Positions 44,481 to 56,446 of a stretch of DNA of 64,000 bases are shown here, one piece after another; the stretch's first letter is position 1; each line of letters starts with the position of its first letter. This DNA comes from an uncultured Bacteroidales bacterium (GTDB lineage: Bacteria; Bacteroidota; Bacteroidia; Bacteroidales; Paludibacteraceae). The stretch covers positions 62,001 to 126,000 of the forward strand of contig CASDOZ010000003.1 in NCBI GenBank assembly GCA_949282265.1, given 5' to 3'. Position numbers and translations under genes: made by a program. Under the pieces are notes generated by a model. It had not been told where the DNA came from and made no database searches. It saw only the letters and a program-made list of their open reading frames with translations.

Positions 44481-45806
44481 ATGAACAGAATATTTTCCAT
44501 ATTCCTTAATATATGCTTTTTCTGTAGCCTATCATTGGCACAAGATTATACACAACTCTATATCATTGGCGGTGCAACCGCCAATGGTTGGGATAATAAC
44601 AATGCACAAAAGATGACACTGGTATCATCCAATACAGAAAATGCCATATTTACATGGACAGGACAATTAAGTGCAAGTGATTTCAAATTCATTAATGCCG
44701 GCGGAACCTTTTGGCCCTGCTTTAATGCCACGAGTGAAAATGAAATTGTCGTATTAGGCCAAACACACAATTTAGCCTATCATACCACTGAAATAGATGA
44801 TTATAAATTTGTCATACAGAATTCCGGTTTATATACCATAACCGTTGATATGCGCCAACTTACTATGGTAGTCGAATCTGTTAACTTGGATGAACTACCA
44901 GAAAACCTATGGATATGCGGTAGTGCCATACCTAACGGCACGGCTCAACTTATTAAAGGCTACGACGGAACATTTTTCTTATACGGAGGAAGTTTACAAA
45001 ATGGAGATGTAAAAATAATGGATACCCCTGCACCGGAACCTTATACAACCTATTATATTCCATATCAAGAAGCCATTGACATCACCGGCAACAGCAGATA
45101 TGTTACAACAAATGACAATAATGCTGCCGGTTGGGAAGTTCTTGTTGATGATCCTGCCTATAAAATAAGAATCGATCTAATACAAAAAAGAGTAACCGCA
45201 CAAGTCTTTTTGCCTTCACAAAAACTTTATATTGTTGGAGGGGCTACAGAAGCTGGCTGGGATGCAGAAAAAGCGATTCTTTTATCCAATGAAAATCAAC
45301 CTATTGGTACATACGTATTTGAAGGTGAATTAAAAATACGCAATGAAAATGTAGAACCCAACGCCTTCAAGTTCTTAGGCCAGAAAACATGGGATCCATA
45401 TAGCATTCATGCTATCAGCGAAAATGCTCCAATACTAACAGCCTCATATATAGGAGAACGAAGTACTGTACACACATTTCCCGACTATAAATGGACTATT
45501 GACGAAGACAAACAAGGTCATTATACCATTACAGTCAACTTATTGAACGAGACAATCGAAGCTCAATATAATGGTGAAGAATCGTCATTGTCAACACCCA
45601 ATGAAGCAACAATATCAATTAACGGACATGATGGATTACATATATGGAGCACGAACGGACAAACAATAGATACATTGCATATCTACGATTTGTCAGGCAG
45701 GCTTGTCATCCACGAAAGACAATTTACTGATTTACATTTACCATTAGAAAAAGGCATCTACATTATAAGCCTCAATTCTATAACATATAAAACGATTATT
45801 TATTAA
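44481..45806 (+). CDS. T9SS-secreted SusF-like alpha-glucan-binding protein (second)
   Basis: This 441-residue protein has a signal peptide (ending SLSLAQDYTQ), three SusE/SusF-type modules (about 22-130, 135-245, 248-360; LYIIGGATANGWDNN, LWICGSAIPNG, LYIVGGATEAGWDAE) and a T9SS sorting domain (TLHIYDLSGRLVIHER, LEKGIYIISL). It has no enzymatic motif and probably binds alpha-glucan at the surface. It is one of three SusE/SusF-like proteins in this PUL, lying 11 bp from both flanking GH31 genes. The middle module is the most divergent and may have lost its binding site. Confidence 0.85.
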   Translation: MNRIFSIFLNICFFCSLSLAQDYTQLYIIGGATANGWDNNNAQKMTLVSSNTENAIFTWTGQLSASDFKFINAGGTFWPCFNATSENEIVVLGQTHNLAYHTTEIDDYKFVIQNSGLYTITVDMRQLTMVVESVNLDELPENLWICGSAIPNGTAQLIKGYDGTFFLYGGSLQNGDVKIMDTPAPEPYTTYYIPYQEAIDITGNSRYVTTNDNNAAGWEVLVDDPAYKIRIDLIQKRVTAQVFLPSQKLYIVGGATEAGWDAEKAILLSNENQPIGTYVFEGELKIRNENVEPNAFKFLGQKTWDPYSIHAISENAPILTASYIGERSTVHTFPDYKWTIDEDKQGHYTITVNLLNETIEAQYNGEESSLSTPNEATISINGHDGLHIWSTNGQTIDTLHIYDLSGRLVIHERQFTDLHLPLEKGIYIISLNSITYKTIIY

Positions 45807-45817
45807 CAACAAAGATT

Positions 45818-48800
45818 ATGAATGTGTACAAAAGGCTCACAACGTACTTAATAGCAAGCATAAGTTGTTTACTAAGCGTACAAGCACAAACATCGTTCTT
45901 GTTTGACAACAACATGGCAGTATTCTATCCTGTAGATTTCGATTCCACCCAAACATTGCCATCATTTGCCATAACCAAGAACCTCCTATACCAGAATGAC
46001 GTACCTGAAACTTGGGAAATACGTCCTGTATTCGGCACAACAGACGAAGGTAAAACTCTTGTTGAAATTGCTTTCGAAGAAGGTACTGATCTATATGGTA
46101 CCGGACTTGTTATCGGTGACTTACGCAGAAATGGTTATGACATACCATTATGGAACAATGACAACTACGGATATTACAAACCCGGCCTATATCAATCCCA
46201 TCCATGGATTATGGGAGTACGTCCAAACGGAAAGACATTCGGTATTATTGCAGATAACAGTTGGCGTTCCAACATTAATCTGTCCAATCCTATAAAGATA
46301 ACCAGCGAAGGCCCATCTTTCCGTGTTATTGTCATTGAAAAAAACAATCCGATGGAAATGATGCAAGCACTCAGCGAATTGACAGGACACATCAATCTGC
46401 CTCCATTATGGGCAATCGGTTACCATCAATCACGCTATAATCCTTCATATAAACCATCAGACGTATTATATATAACAAACGAGTTCAGACGTAGGCAACA
46501 CCCATGTGATGTTATATGGTTTGATATCGACTATATGGATGGCAAACGCATTTTTACATATGATGCAACAAACTATTTCACGGCAGATGGTGTACCAAAT
46601 CCTATTGCTATGAACGATTCGCTTCACAGCAAAGGCTTCAAAGCCGGCTACATCACAGACCCTGGCGTAAAAATAGATGAACAGTATAGTATATATCAGG
46701 AAGGAAATGAAGGAAATTATTGGGTATTAAACAAAGACGGCGAAGCCTATGAAGGTGAAGTATGGCCCGGTATGTGCCATTTTCCCGATTTTACACGCCC
46801 AGAAACACGTGAATGGTGGGGAGAACGCTATGGAGAATTTGTAAAAAACAATGATATAGACGGTGCATGGAACGACATGAACGAACCAGGAGTATTCAAC
46901 ACAGAGGAATGGACCATGCCGGTAGACAACCAACACCAAGGCGGCGGAGGATTGGCTGCTGGCCCACATATGCGTTATCACAACTTATATGGCTCACTTA
47001 TGTCACAAGCCACCTACGAGGGAATCATTGAAGCAATACCGGAAAAGCGCCCATTCATATTATCACGCGCCAACCATCTTGGGGCACAACGCTATTGCGC
47101 CACATGGACTGGTGACAACCTTGACACATGGAAACATCTGAAACTGACTATTCCTATGTGTCTCAATCTTGGCCTTTCCGGACAACCATTTGGAGGTCCT
47201 GATGTCGGCGGATACGGACGTATTGGAAATGCTGATTTAATGGGACATTGGTTTGCTCTAGCACCTTACTATCCATTTTCTCGCAACCACACTTCAGAAC
47301 ATGCACAAGAGCCATGGGCATTCGGCAACAAAATTGAAACTGTTGCACGAAATGCCATCAATCGCCGCTATCATTTATTACCTTATTTCTATACACTATT
47401 CCACGAATCATCTAAAACAGGAATGCCTATCATGCGTCCTCTGTTTTTTGCCGATGTAACCAATGAAAATTTACGGGAAGAAAAACAAGCATTTTTATTA
47501 GGTAAAGACTTATTGATAATTCCACGTTGGGCAGTCAATCCGACCTTGCCTCAAGGTGATTGGGATGAACTTGCATTTGAAACAGAGGATGATGGGTATC
47601 AAGCCACGGTTGCTTTACGTCCAGGAGCCATACTACCTTGCTTGGGACATACCATACAAAGCACTGCGGAATATACCTGTGATTCCATTACATTGTATGT
47701 GAACCCTTTATCTGATGGCAACGCAGAAGGATACATGTATGACGATGAAGGAGAAGGGTTTGACTATAAAACAGGAGCATACGCTTTACTGTCATTTAAT
47801 TGTACAAATAAAGGAAATGATTCCTTAGCCATTACCATCAGTCAAAGTGAAGGAACTTTTGTACGGCCAACAAGATATTTCCGCGTAGCGGTTGTCGGTG
47901 GAGAGACCATACAATATTCAGATTGGAGCAATGAATTAGAAATTGTTGTCCCCAACGTATTAGATACAGTCAACACATTAGATACAAGCAAAATCGGAGT
48001 TTATTTCATTGCCGGTACCTTTACCAACTGGTTCAACGGAGACGAAGACAAAAGGTTAATGTTAAAAGATCCGTCAGAAGACGGAACCTTAACAAGCGAC
48101 CGCCTCTATTTCGAAGCAGGAACATATGAAATGAAATTTGCAAACACAGAAAATTGGACTGGATCTGACTGGGGTGCAGAAGAAGGTAACAACAGCCTGA
48201 CAGGAACAGCTATAAAAGGACCGGATGATGAGTGCAAGAACATCAAATTTACTATTGAAAAAGACGGAAGCTATTATATCACATTTAATCCGAAAACACT
48301 ACAATATGCCATTGTACGCACATATGAATCCAACCAAAAAGAAATGTATATTGGAGGAACATTTAATAATTGGACAACAATGGCAGGCGTAATGAATCTA
48401 GTGGGAGACAACCAATGGGAAGCTACAAAGATCTATATTCCAGCCGGTCAACAAGAACTGAAATTTGCAAACACTTATGATTTCACTGGTGATGATTGGG
48501 GCAATGCGCAGGGTTTAAGTGGAACTGCTGTTCTATCTACAGGCGGAGACCCCAATTTAAGTTTTAACATCACAACAGCAGGAGAATATACCATACGTTT
48601 CAACGACAACACATTGGAGTATAGTATCGAATTAACCTCTGGAATTGAAACTGGTATAAACGAAAACATCACGAAGCAAACCTATATTTATCCCAATCCA
48701 ACCAATGACCTACTAAATGTCAATCTAAACAATGGAAAAGGCATAGTAGAAATTTATGCTATAAACGGCCAAATTGTTTTACGTAAACAACTGGATGCAA

Positions 48801-48901
48801 AATCATCTACACTTCATATTGCGCAATTGGCAAAAGGTACGTATCTTGTAAAACTTTTAGATGGAAAAGAAACATCCGTTCATAAACTCATAAAAGACTA
48901 A
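45818..48901 (+). CDS. GH31 alpha-glucosidase with two glucan-binding modules and T9SS domain (second)
   Basis: The 1027-residue enzyme has a signal peptide (ending LLSVQAQ), the N-terminal GH31 beta domain, and a barrel with DGAWNDMNEPGVF (nucleophile D353) and ATWTGDN (acid/base D433), plus RNHTSEHAQEPW. Two C-terminal SusF/CBM-like modules follow at about 725-835 and 838-940 (YFIAGTFTNWF, MYIGGTFNNWTT). A T9SS sorting domain ends the protein (TYIYPNPTNDLLNVNL, LAKGTYLVKLLDG). This is the classical alpha-glucosidase subtype of GH31, different from the previous gene. It is expected at the cell surface, acting on bound alpha-glucan or its fragments. Confidence 0.92.
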   Translation: MNVYKRLTTYLIASISCLLSVQAQTSFLFDNNMAVFYPVDFDSTQTLPSFAITKNLLYQNDVPETWEIRPVFGTTDEGKTLVEIAFEEGTDLYGTGLVIGDLRRNGYDIPLWNNDNYGYYKPGLYQSHPWIMGVRPNGKTFGIIADNSWRSNINLSNPIKITSEGPSFRVIVIEKNNPMEMMQALSELTGHINLPPLWAIGYHQSRYNPSYKPSDVLYITNEFRRRQHPCDVIWFDIDYMDGKRIFTYDATNYFTADGVPNPIAMNDSLHSKGFKAGYITDPGVKIDEQYSIYQEGNEGNYWVLNKDGEAYEGEVWPGMCHFPDFTRPETREWWGERYGEFVKNNDIDGAWNDMNEPGVFNTEEWTMPVDNQHQGGGGLAAGPHMRYHNLYGSLMSQATYEGIIEAIPEKRPFILSRANHLGAQRYCATWTGDNLDTWKHLKLTIPMCLNLGLSGQPFGGPDVGGYGRIGNADLMGHWFALAPYYPFSRNHTSEHAQEPWAFGNKIETVARNAINRRYHLLPYFYTLFHESSKTGMPIMRPLFFADVTNENLREEKQAFLLGKDLLIIPRWAVNPTLPQGDWDELAFETEDDGYQATVALRPGAILPCLGHTIQSTAEYTCDSITLYVNPLSDGNAEGYMYDDEGEGFDYKTGAYALLSFNCTNKGNDSLAITISQSEGTFVRPTRYFRVAVVGGETIQYSDWSNELEIVVPNVLDTVNTLDTSKIGVYFIAGTFTNWFNGDEDKRLMLKDPSEDGTLTSDRLYFEAGTYEMKFANTENWTGSDWGAEEGNNSLTGTAIKGPDDECKNIKFTIEKDGSYYITFNPKTLQYAIVRTYESNQKEMYIGGTFNNWTTMAGVMNLVGDNQWEATKIYIPAGQQELKFANTYDFTGDDWGNAQGLSGTAVLSTGGDPNLSFNITTAGEYTIRFNDNTLEYSIELTSGIETGINENITKQTYIYPNPTNDLLNVNLNNGKGIVEIYAINGQIVLRKQLDAKSSTLHIAQLAKGTYLVKLLDGKETSVHKLIKD

Positions 48902-48913
48902 CCAATAAAATAA

Positions 48914-51091
<2,178 letters not shown>

Positions 51092-51167
51092 AACGGGAAA
51101 TTATCAAACCGTTGGATAAGTGGAGACTGAAAAGAACGATTATCCAACATTTCACAGAAAAACAACA

Positions 51168-51191
51168 GAGGTCGGCCTAAAAGCCGACCTC
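51168..51191 (+). terminator. First hairpin after GH97
   Basis: GAGGTCGGC and GCCGACCTC form a perfect 9-bp stem around CTAAAA. The tail TTAAAATAAA is weak. Confidence 0.6.
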
Positions 51192-51200
51192 TTAAAATAA

Positions 51201-51240
51201 AGGGAATTACAGCGGGAATAGCCAGTAATTCCTTTTGTTT
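51201..51240 (+). terminator. Second terminator after GH97, end of PUL 2
   Basis: GGAATTAC and GTAATTCC (51203-51210, 51225-51232), extended by A-T and G-U pairs, are followed by TTTTGTTT. Together with the preceding hairpin it closes the PUL 2 transcript. The remaining bases to 51370 show nothing recognisable. Confidence 0.7.
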
Positions 51241-51370
51241 TATCCTCTATATCAATGCAATATCGGGCAATGACAGATTATTCCATATATCCATATCGTC
51301 CGATCTTATATCTGGCAACAAAAAATCTTCCCGTTATTAATCACTTAATTTTCAATTTTTCCCATAAAAC

Positions 51371-54300
51371 TTACACATATCTGGCCAAAAAACCCAATGC
51401 CTTATCTTGGTTTGAATTATTCAATATATACGATTTATTGCCTACTATATATAATGCTTTGCGCGCACGAGTAACAGCAACATTCATAATGTTAGAACAT
51501 GCCTCATCTATCCAACGAATTTTATTTATAGGAGAATTATTTGTTACCACTAAACTAATAATTATCATATCTCTTTCATCGCCTTGGAAAGCATGGACTG
51601 TATCGGCTGTAACACTATCTCTCAATTTTTCAGAAATCTTTTTATTTATTTCGGCAGCTTGATCTCGAAAAGGGGTGATTATGCCAATACTATATCTGTA
51701 CTCCTCACATTTTTCCCGGGCCAATTCAAGCGTTTTAGAAACTTCTTTCTCATTTATATTAATTGTTGAATCCATTTGTTCCCCTTGTACATCTACCCAC
51801 CAAATACCGTCGGTTCCATCTGCTACTGTATTAATTTCGAGATTACGTCCCAATCTTTTTCTATAAAAGAAATCATTTGAATAGCCTATTATTCGTGGAT
51901 GACACCTATAATGTCCCGTAAGCATTATAGGTTTATTCACATCGTAAGCATTGGAAATAAAACTCGAGCAATAGTCCCAAAGAGATTCTTCCACATATTT
52001 CAAATTATTACATTCACTTAAATTCAATTGATCAGCAATGATGTTTTCTTCTTCTGTTGTAACAGGAGTAATATGCTTTAACTGTAAAGGATCACCTATA
52101 ACAACTATTTGCTTTGCCCTTGCCACCAAAGGAATAGCTGATGCTATATCACATTGGGATGCCTCGTCTATGATAACCATGTCAAATAAATCTTCCGCAA
52201 TTGGGAATGCACTTTTAATAGACAAACTAGTTACTGCATTTAATTTGAATACATCCAAGAATTCACTTGCATTTTGTACAAACTCATCTAATCGCTTCGG
52301 GTCTGTTGGAATATTATCGGGGATAAACTGTTTATACCTATTTACCTTTTGAATTGCATCTTTCTGATTAAGAGTTTCTATCAAACAATCAAACAATATA
52401 TTTACACTATTTTGTTTGATAAAATTTATACAGTCATTCTTATCTATCTCCAACTGCTCTATTTTCTTCACACATGAAGCCAACGACGCATTACAAACGT
52501 CTATTTTCTTATTAATTGACTGTATCTGCTGATTTAATAATCTGTATTTTCGTTCTATTTCTTTTTTAATCAGAGCAATATCTATCAACAGTTTGTTAGC
52601 TTGTAGCATAACATTCAATGCAGTATCACTTTGAGCCAAAATTTCTCTAGTACTTTTAAAATCTTCAACCTTTTGTTTTAGCGGTAAGGTTCCAAAATAA
52701 TTTCTGATAGTATATGGACATTCAGCAATTGCCTGTAATAGCTCCATAATATATTTATTCTTGTTAAACAGAAGATTCCATAATTTTCTATAGCCAGTAA
52801 ATTTATGGTACAATTTATTCCGTAATGACTGCATGATTATACAACAAGCATCCACATCTTTCTCTTTACAATCAATCACAAATGACCAAATGTCCTGATT
52901 GGATTTTTGTAATTCACTCAATTCATTCTTACTCCACGACTTAAGATTAGCTACTCCTTCAACAAATCTTTTTAATTCATCTTGCAAGTTGCTTTTTTCA
53001 TCCTCAAAACGTTTCTTTGTATCAAGCTGTTTGTTATATTCTTTTTTTACTTCTTCCAGCAACTTCTTCTTTTCCAGGTATTCAGCATAAGCATTTGTTT
53101 CTAATGAAATTGGAGGACGACGAATAAAATCATCTAAAGCTGATATTGTCGTTTTTCTTATATACTCCTTATGACCAAAACGCATCAGAAAATCATTGCT
53201 TCCTGTAATAGCATCAAAACGGTCTTTTACATTATCAACCGCCTTATTATTTTTACTTGCCACTAAAACTTTCTTTCCGCGAACCGCTGCATTAGCGAGA
53301 ATATTTAAAATTACTTGAGTTTTCCCTGTTCCCGGAGGTCCGGTTATAACCGACAATTTATTGTTAAGTGCGTACAAAACAGCTTCTTCTTGATATTGAT
53401 CCAAAGAGGTTATATGTAAAATTTCATCCTTATCTACTAGCCCTCCATCCAATTGATTTGTAATAGGAGCTCTTAATAAAAAATCCTGCAACAAAGAATT
53501 CTTGTTTGCTATCCGATTCAAATTCCAATTACTCACCTCTGAATAAGTTTGACTTATAGCTGGATTCTTTTGGCTTAAGGCTACGCATGCAATCTTTTCC
53601 AGAACAGCATCTTTCGAAACAACTCGCTTTATGACTTCCTGCAATCCATCAAACGATGGCAACGGTTCTGTTGAAGAAATATATTCTGCTAACTTTTCCA
53701 CATCTTCTGCAATAAGTCCTAGTTTATCAGCCTCTTGAATATTTACAGTAAAATCAGCAAAGTCAACAACCAGATCATCTTTTTGTATATCAAAATTCTT
53801 CAGAACTGATATATTAACAATATTATTGAATAAACGATACTTTTGTCTGTTGATTGATATACATAATCCTATATACAAATTAGCCGGCCATTTTGTCTTT
53901 TGCTCATCTAAATTGTCTTTATACAAACTTACAAATTGCTGATTATTAATGAGTTTTAATATAAATGTATTCTCATCTTTATATCCCAATTCGTATTCAT
54001 AAACATTTTTGACTTGTGGTTCTTTACTTCTTTCCAATTCCAAAGCCACCTTATAAAACAGCAAAATCTTATCTATTATACTTGCATTATTCTTAACATT
54101 ATTCTGAACTAATTCTATTAATCGCTTTATAGCCTTCTCATTAATCATATTCTTCGGTTTAATATAAAATTCCTTTCTTATAATTTCAATATTCAATTGT
54201 TCTTTCGTAAAAACCAGCATTTTAATTGTTCCACGTTCAGGCAACTGGCCACTACACCTACGAATGATGCTTTCATCATTAATTCCCATGTATTTAGCAA

Positions 54301-54943
54301 AAGCTTCTATACGTACACTTCCTATATTGGTAGGCCCAACGCAGAAAAAATAATTTTTCCCCTTAATCACACTGTTTACTAAAGACGACAAAGACTCTAA
54401 ATTTATCGATGTTATATCCAGTATATTAGAAAAGAAATGCAAGGTTACACCTTGTTCCATCGGAAGATCTTCCGCCTTTAAATCATCTATAAACTTATTA
54501 ACACACAACAAATTTTTATCACTTTTCAGATAGGACCGCAAATGAATCTTTGCACGTCCCAATGCCTTACATGATGGTTCTATTAAGATTATTTTCTTTA
54601 CATTTTCAAAGTTGATGCCATTCTCCCTAAAATAATCCAAACAACAACAACTCGCAAGACCTTGGCCGCATCCCCAATCAACAATCGTAACATTTTGTAC
54701 ATAATATCTAAAAGAAGCCGGCAAAGCATTCAATGCAATACGTACTTTCTTCTCATGCATTTTCCCATACGACCACAGATATTGAGAAAGCAATTCATCC
54801 GTACGCAACAAATCAACACCATGATTCAATCCTTTCCATGGACAATGACGCTTCTCTACAGACAATGTACTGTATGCGATTCGGATAAAATCATTAAAAA
54901 CAGGATTCTCCAAATTTTCTATTTGACTTTCATAATCAACCAT
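51371..54943 (-). CDS. Methyltransferase-like domain fused to SF1 (UPF1-type) helicase
   Basis: The 1190-residue product has three parts. Residues about 80-230 form a class I SAM-methyltransferase-like domain (VTIVDWGCGQGLAS as motif I, IILIEPSC next). About 240-500 is an unassigned region. From about 510 comes a superfamily 1 helicase: Q motif DQYQEEAV, Walker A GPPGTGKT (535-542), Walker B IIDEASQ (925-930), motif III VVIGDPLQL (947-955), TGHYRCHP (1009), HAFQGDERD (1117) and NVAVTRARKAL (1154). A helical, coiled-coil-rich insert at about 615-860 splits the first RecA domain. No nuclease motif is visible. It is AT-rich and starts 9 bp after the stop of the DUF1848 gene, so the two form an operon. 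The biological role is unknown; defence or nucleic-acid repair is a guess. Confidence 0.85.
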   Translation of the reverse strand: MVDYESQIENLENPVFNDFIRIAYSTLSVEKRHCPWKGLNHGVDLLRTDELLSQYLWSYGKMHEKKVRIALNALPASFRYYVQNVTIVDWGCGQGLASCCCLDYFRENGINFENVKKIILIEPSCKALGRAKIHLRSYLKSDKNLLCVNKFIDDLKAEDLPMEQGVTLHFFSNILDITSINLESLSSLVNSVIKGKNYFFCVGPTNIGSVRIEAFAKYMGINDESIIRRCSGQLPERGTIKMLVFTKEQLNIEIIRKEFYIKPKNMINEKAIKRLIELVQNNVKNNASIIDKILLFYKVALELERSKEPQVKNVYEYELGYKDENTFILKLINNQQFVSLYKDNLDEQKTKWPANLYIGLCISINRQKYRLFNNIVNISVLKNFDIQKDDLVVDFADFTVNIQEADKLGLIAEDVEKLAEYISSTEPLPSFDGLQEVIKRVVSKDAVLEKIACVALSQKNPAISQTYSEVSNWNLNRIANKNSLLQDFLLRAPITNQLDGGLVDKDEILHITSLDQYQEEAVLYALNNKLSVITGPPGTGKTQVILNILANAAVRGKKVLVASKNNKAVDNVKDRFDAITGSNDFLMRFGHKEYIRKTTISALDDFIRRPPISLETNAYAEYLEKKKLLEEVKKEYNKQLDTKKRFEDEKSNLQDELKRFVEGVANLKSWSKNELSELQKSNQDIWSFVIDCKEKDVDACCIIMQSLRNKLYHKFTGYRKLWNLLFNKNKYIMELLQAIAECPYTIRNYFGTLPLKQKVEDFKSTREILAQSDTALNVMLQANKLLIDIALIKKEIERKYRLLNQQIQSINKKIDVCNASLASCVKKIEQLEIDKNDCINFIKQNSVNILFDCLIETLNQKDAIQKVNRYKQFIPDNIPTDPKRLDEFVQNASEFLDVFKLNAVTSLSIKSAFPIAEDLFDMVIIDEASQCDIASAIPLVARAKQIVVIGDPLQLKHITPVTTEEENIIADQLNLSECNNLKYVEESLWDYCSSFISNAYDVNKPIMLTGHYRCHPRIIGYSNDFFYRKRLGRNLEINTVADGTDGIWWVDVQGEQMDSTININEKEVSKTLELAREKCEEYRYSIGIITPFRDQAAEINKKISEKLRDSVTADTVHAFQGDERDMIIISLVVTNNSPINKIRWIDEACSNIMNVAVTRARKALYIVGNKSYILNNSNQDKALGFLARYV

Positions 54944-54952
54944 CTACTAAAT

Positions 54953-56011
54953 CTATCCCAATATACTTTCTACAAAAGGATTTTTCTTGTGGAACATCCA
55001 GTTTTCTATTGCAATGTCCTTACTTGCATTCGCATAGCAATATTCACATAAATGAGGGCAAGTATTATATTCACCTATATCTTTACTTTTCATACATCCG
55101 CAAGCTATGCGTTGCCCCTTGTCCTTATTATTCTTTTTTATAATGGCATACAAATTGTTCTCTAAATAAATAGCATCTCCATCATAAAAGAGGAATGAAG
55201 GATTCCGATTATCAATAATTTCAACTCCAAGAAAATCCATTAATTTTTTGGACTTATAACCCAAACGCACCATAAGGCGGTCATCTATGCAATGATTATG
55301 TTCTACTCCATCTAAATCAACAATCTCACCACAAGTTGCAATAACATAATTCCAACCTTTTGCTTTATTCATATAGACGAGTTTTTGCGCAAACTCTATC
55401 ATTTGTTCCTTTGTCCAATCCATATAATTAATATGGCCACGTTCAAGGTTTGATTTAACCTTGCGATATGATAATATATCTGCGAAGCTAAAAACCAGTT
55501 TCTCTGTATAACCTTTAAGTTGGTCACCTATGTATTCTATCTTTCGCAGAAGTTTATCACTATCAATTTTGTCTGTCAAAATAAGAGGGTCAAACCTCCA
55601 AATTACAGCCCCTTTACCAAGCCTGTCGACAAACATCTTAAATGTTTCTATACGTTCTTCAAGCGGAGGTACACCACGTTCCAACCCTTCATCTTCATAA
55701 TTGTTAAGCGTGTATTGCACGTAACAACCAATGCCTCTCTCTTTTAAATAGTCAAGGTGTTTGAGAAGTGGACGAGGGTTCTTCGACCAAAAAACAATGA
55801 ATTTCGTATCTTCATAGGCTACATAGCTTTTCTTTCCATTGAATGGATTTGTCCATGCGGAATATCCTTTTTTAAGGCGTTCAAAAAACCAGTCTGCATA
55901 AAAAGCCGGGATGTCAGTACTCCGACTTGCAGATACAACAATGGGAAAAATGGCTTTAGCCATATCTTTATTGTCAAGTTTTATAAATCTATCTTCTTGT
56001 TTATTTGCCAT
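54953..56011 (-). CDS. DUF1848-family protein with C-terminal CX3CX2C iron-sulfur motif
   Basis: This 352-residue protein matches the DUF1848 pattern. An N-terminal VVSASRSTDIPAFYADWFFE is followed by FIVFWSKNPRPLLKHL, VIWRFDPLILTDKI and LVFSFADIL, in an apparent TIM-barrel order. The C-terminus has C304 and C306, then C318-x3-C322-x2-C325 (TCPHLCEYCYANAS). This is the spacing of radical-SAM cluster ligands, but at the C-terminal end instead of the N-terminal one. It is likely an iron-sulfur enzyme; the reaction is unknown. It is cytoplasmic, AT-rich, and is the first gene of a two-gene unit with the methyltransferase-helicase. No consensus promoter is clear upstream. Confidence 0.87.
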   Translation of the reverse strand: MANKQEDRFIKLDNKDMAKAIFPIVVSASRSTDIPAFYADWFFERLKKGYSAWTNPFNGKKSYVAYEDTKFIVFWSKNPRPLLKHLDYLKERGIGCYVQYTLNNYEDEGLERGVPPLEERIETFKMFVDRLGKGAVIWRFDPLILTDKIDSDKLLRKIEYIGDQLKGYTEKLVFSFADILSYRKVKSNLERGHINYMDWTKEQMIEFAQKLVYMNKAKGWNYVIATCGEIVDLDGVEHNHCIDDRLMVRLGYKSKKLMDFLGVEIIDNRNPSFLFYDGDAIYLENNLYAIIKKNNKDKGQRIACGCMKSKDIGEYNTCPHLCEYCYANASKDIAIENWMFHKKNPFVESILG

Positions 56012-56410
56012 AAATATAATCTTATCTTTAGCTTCAAAACTTTTTTATCCAAGATATAAAAGGATTTTCAAATGATTGATTTTTCCTCAGTTCTTTTATA
56101 GGATTCACCTTTCCCAAGAGATTCTTGCTAATTTTTGTGTTTCAGTTTCTCAGACTTTAAACTTACAAAAGCAATAAACACTCCTTTATTCTCAAACATA
56201 TAGAATTGGCTTATCCAAATACAAAATTACTAAAAACATTTAGAAAAGAAGAATATACTACAAAAACATTTTTTTACTGATTAAAATAATCAATCCCTCG
56301 CAATGACAAATATCGCTCACCTACCGTAAATCGGCATACCAATGAGATATTTTATGTGAAGCAAAAACGGAGGATAGCAAAAATTCACACATTCCTGTCC
56401 AAACTACATA

Positions 56411-56446
56411 CAAAAAACGTGGAGCCGGTCTGCCGCCCGTTCCACG
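56411..56446 (-). terminator. Terminator at the 3' end of the candidate ncRNA
   Basis: On the minus strand CGTGGA ... TCCACG, with an inner CGG/CCG helix, is followed directly by TTTTTT. The structure is G-C rich in an AT-rich region. Confidence 0.75.
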
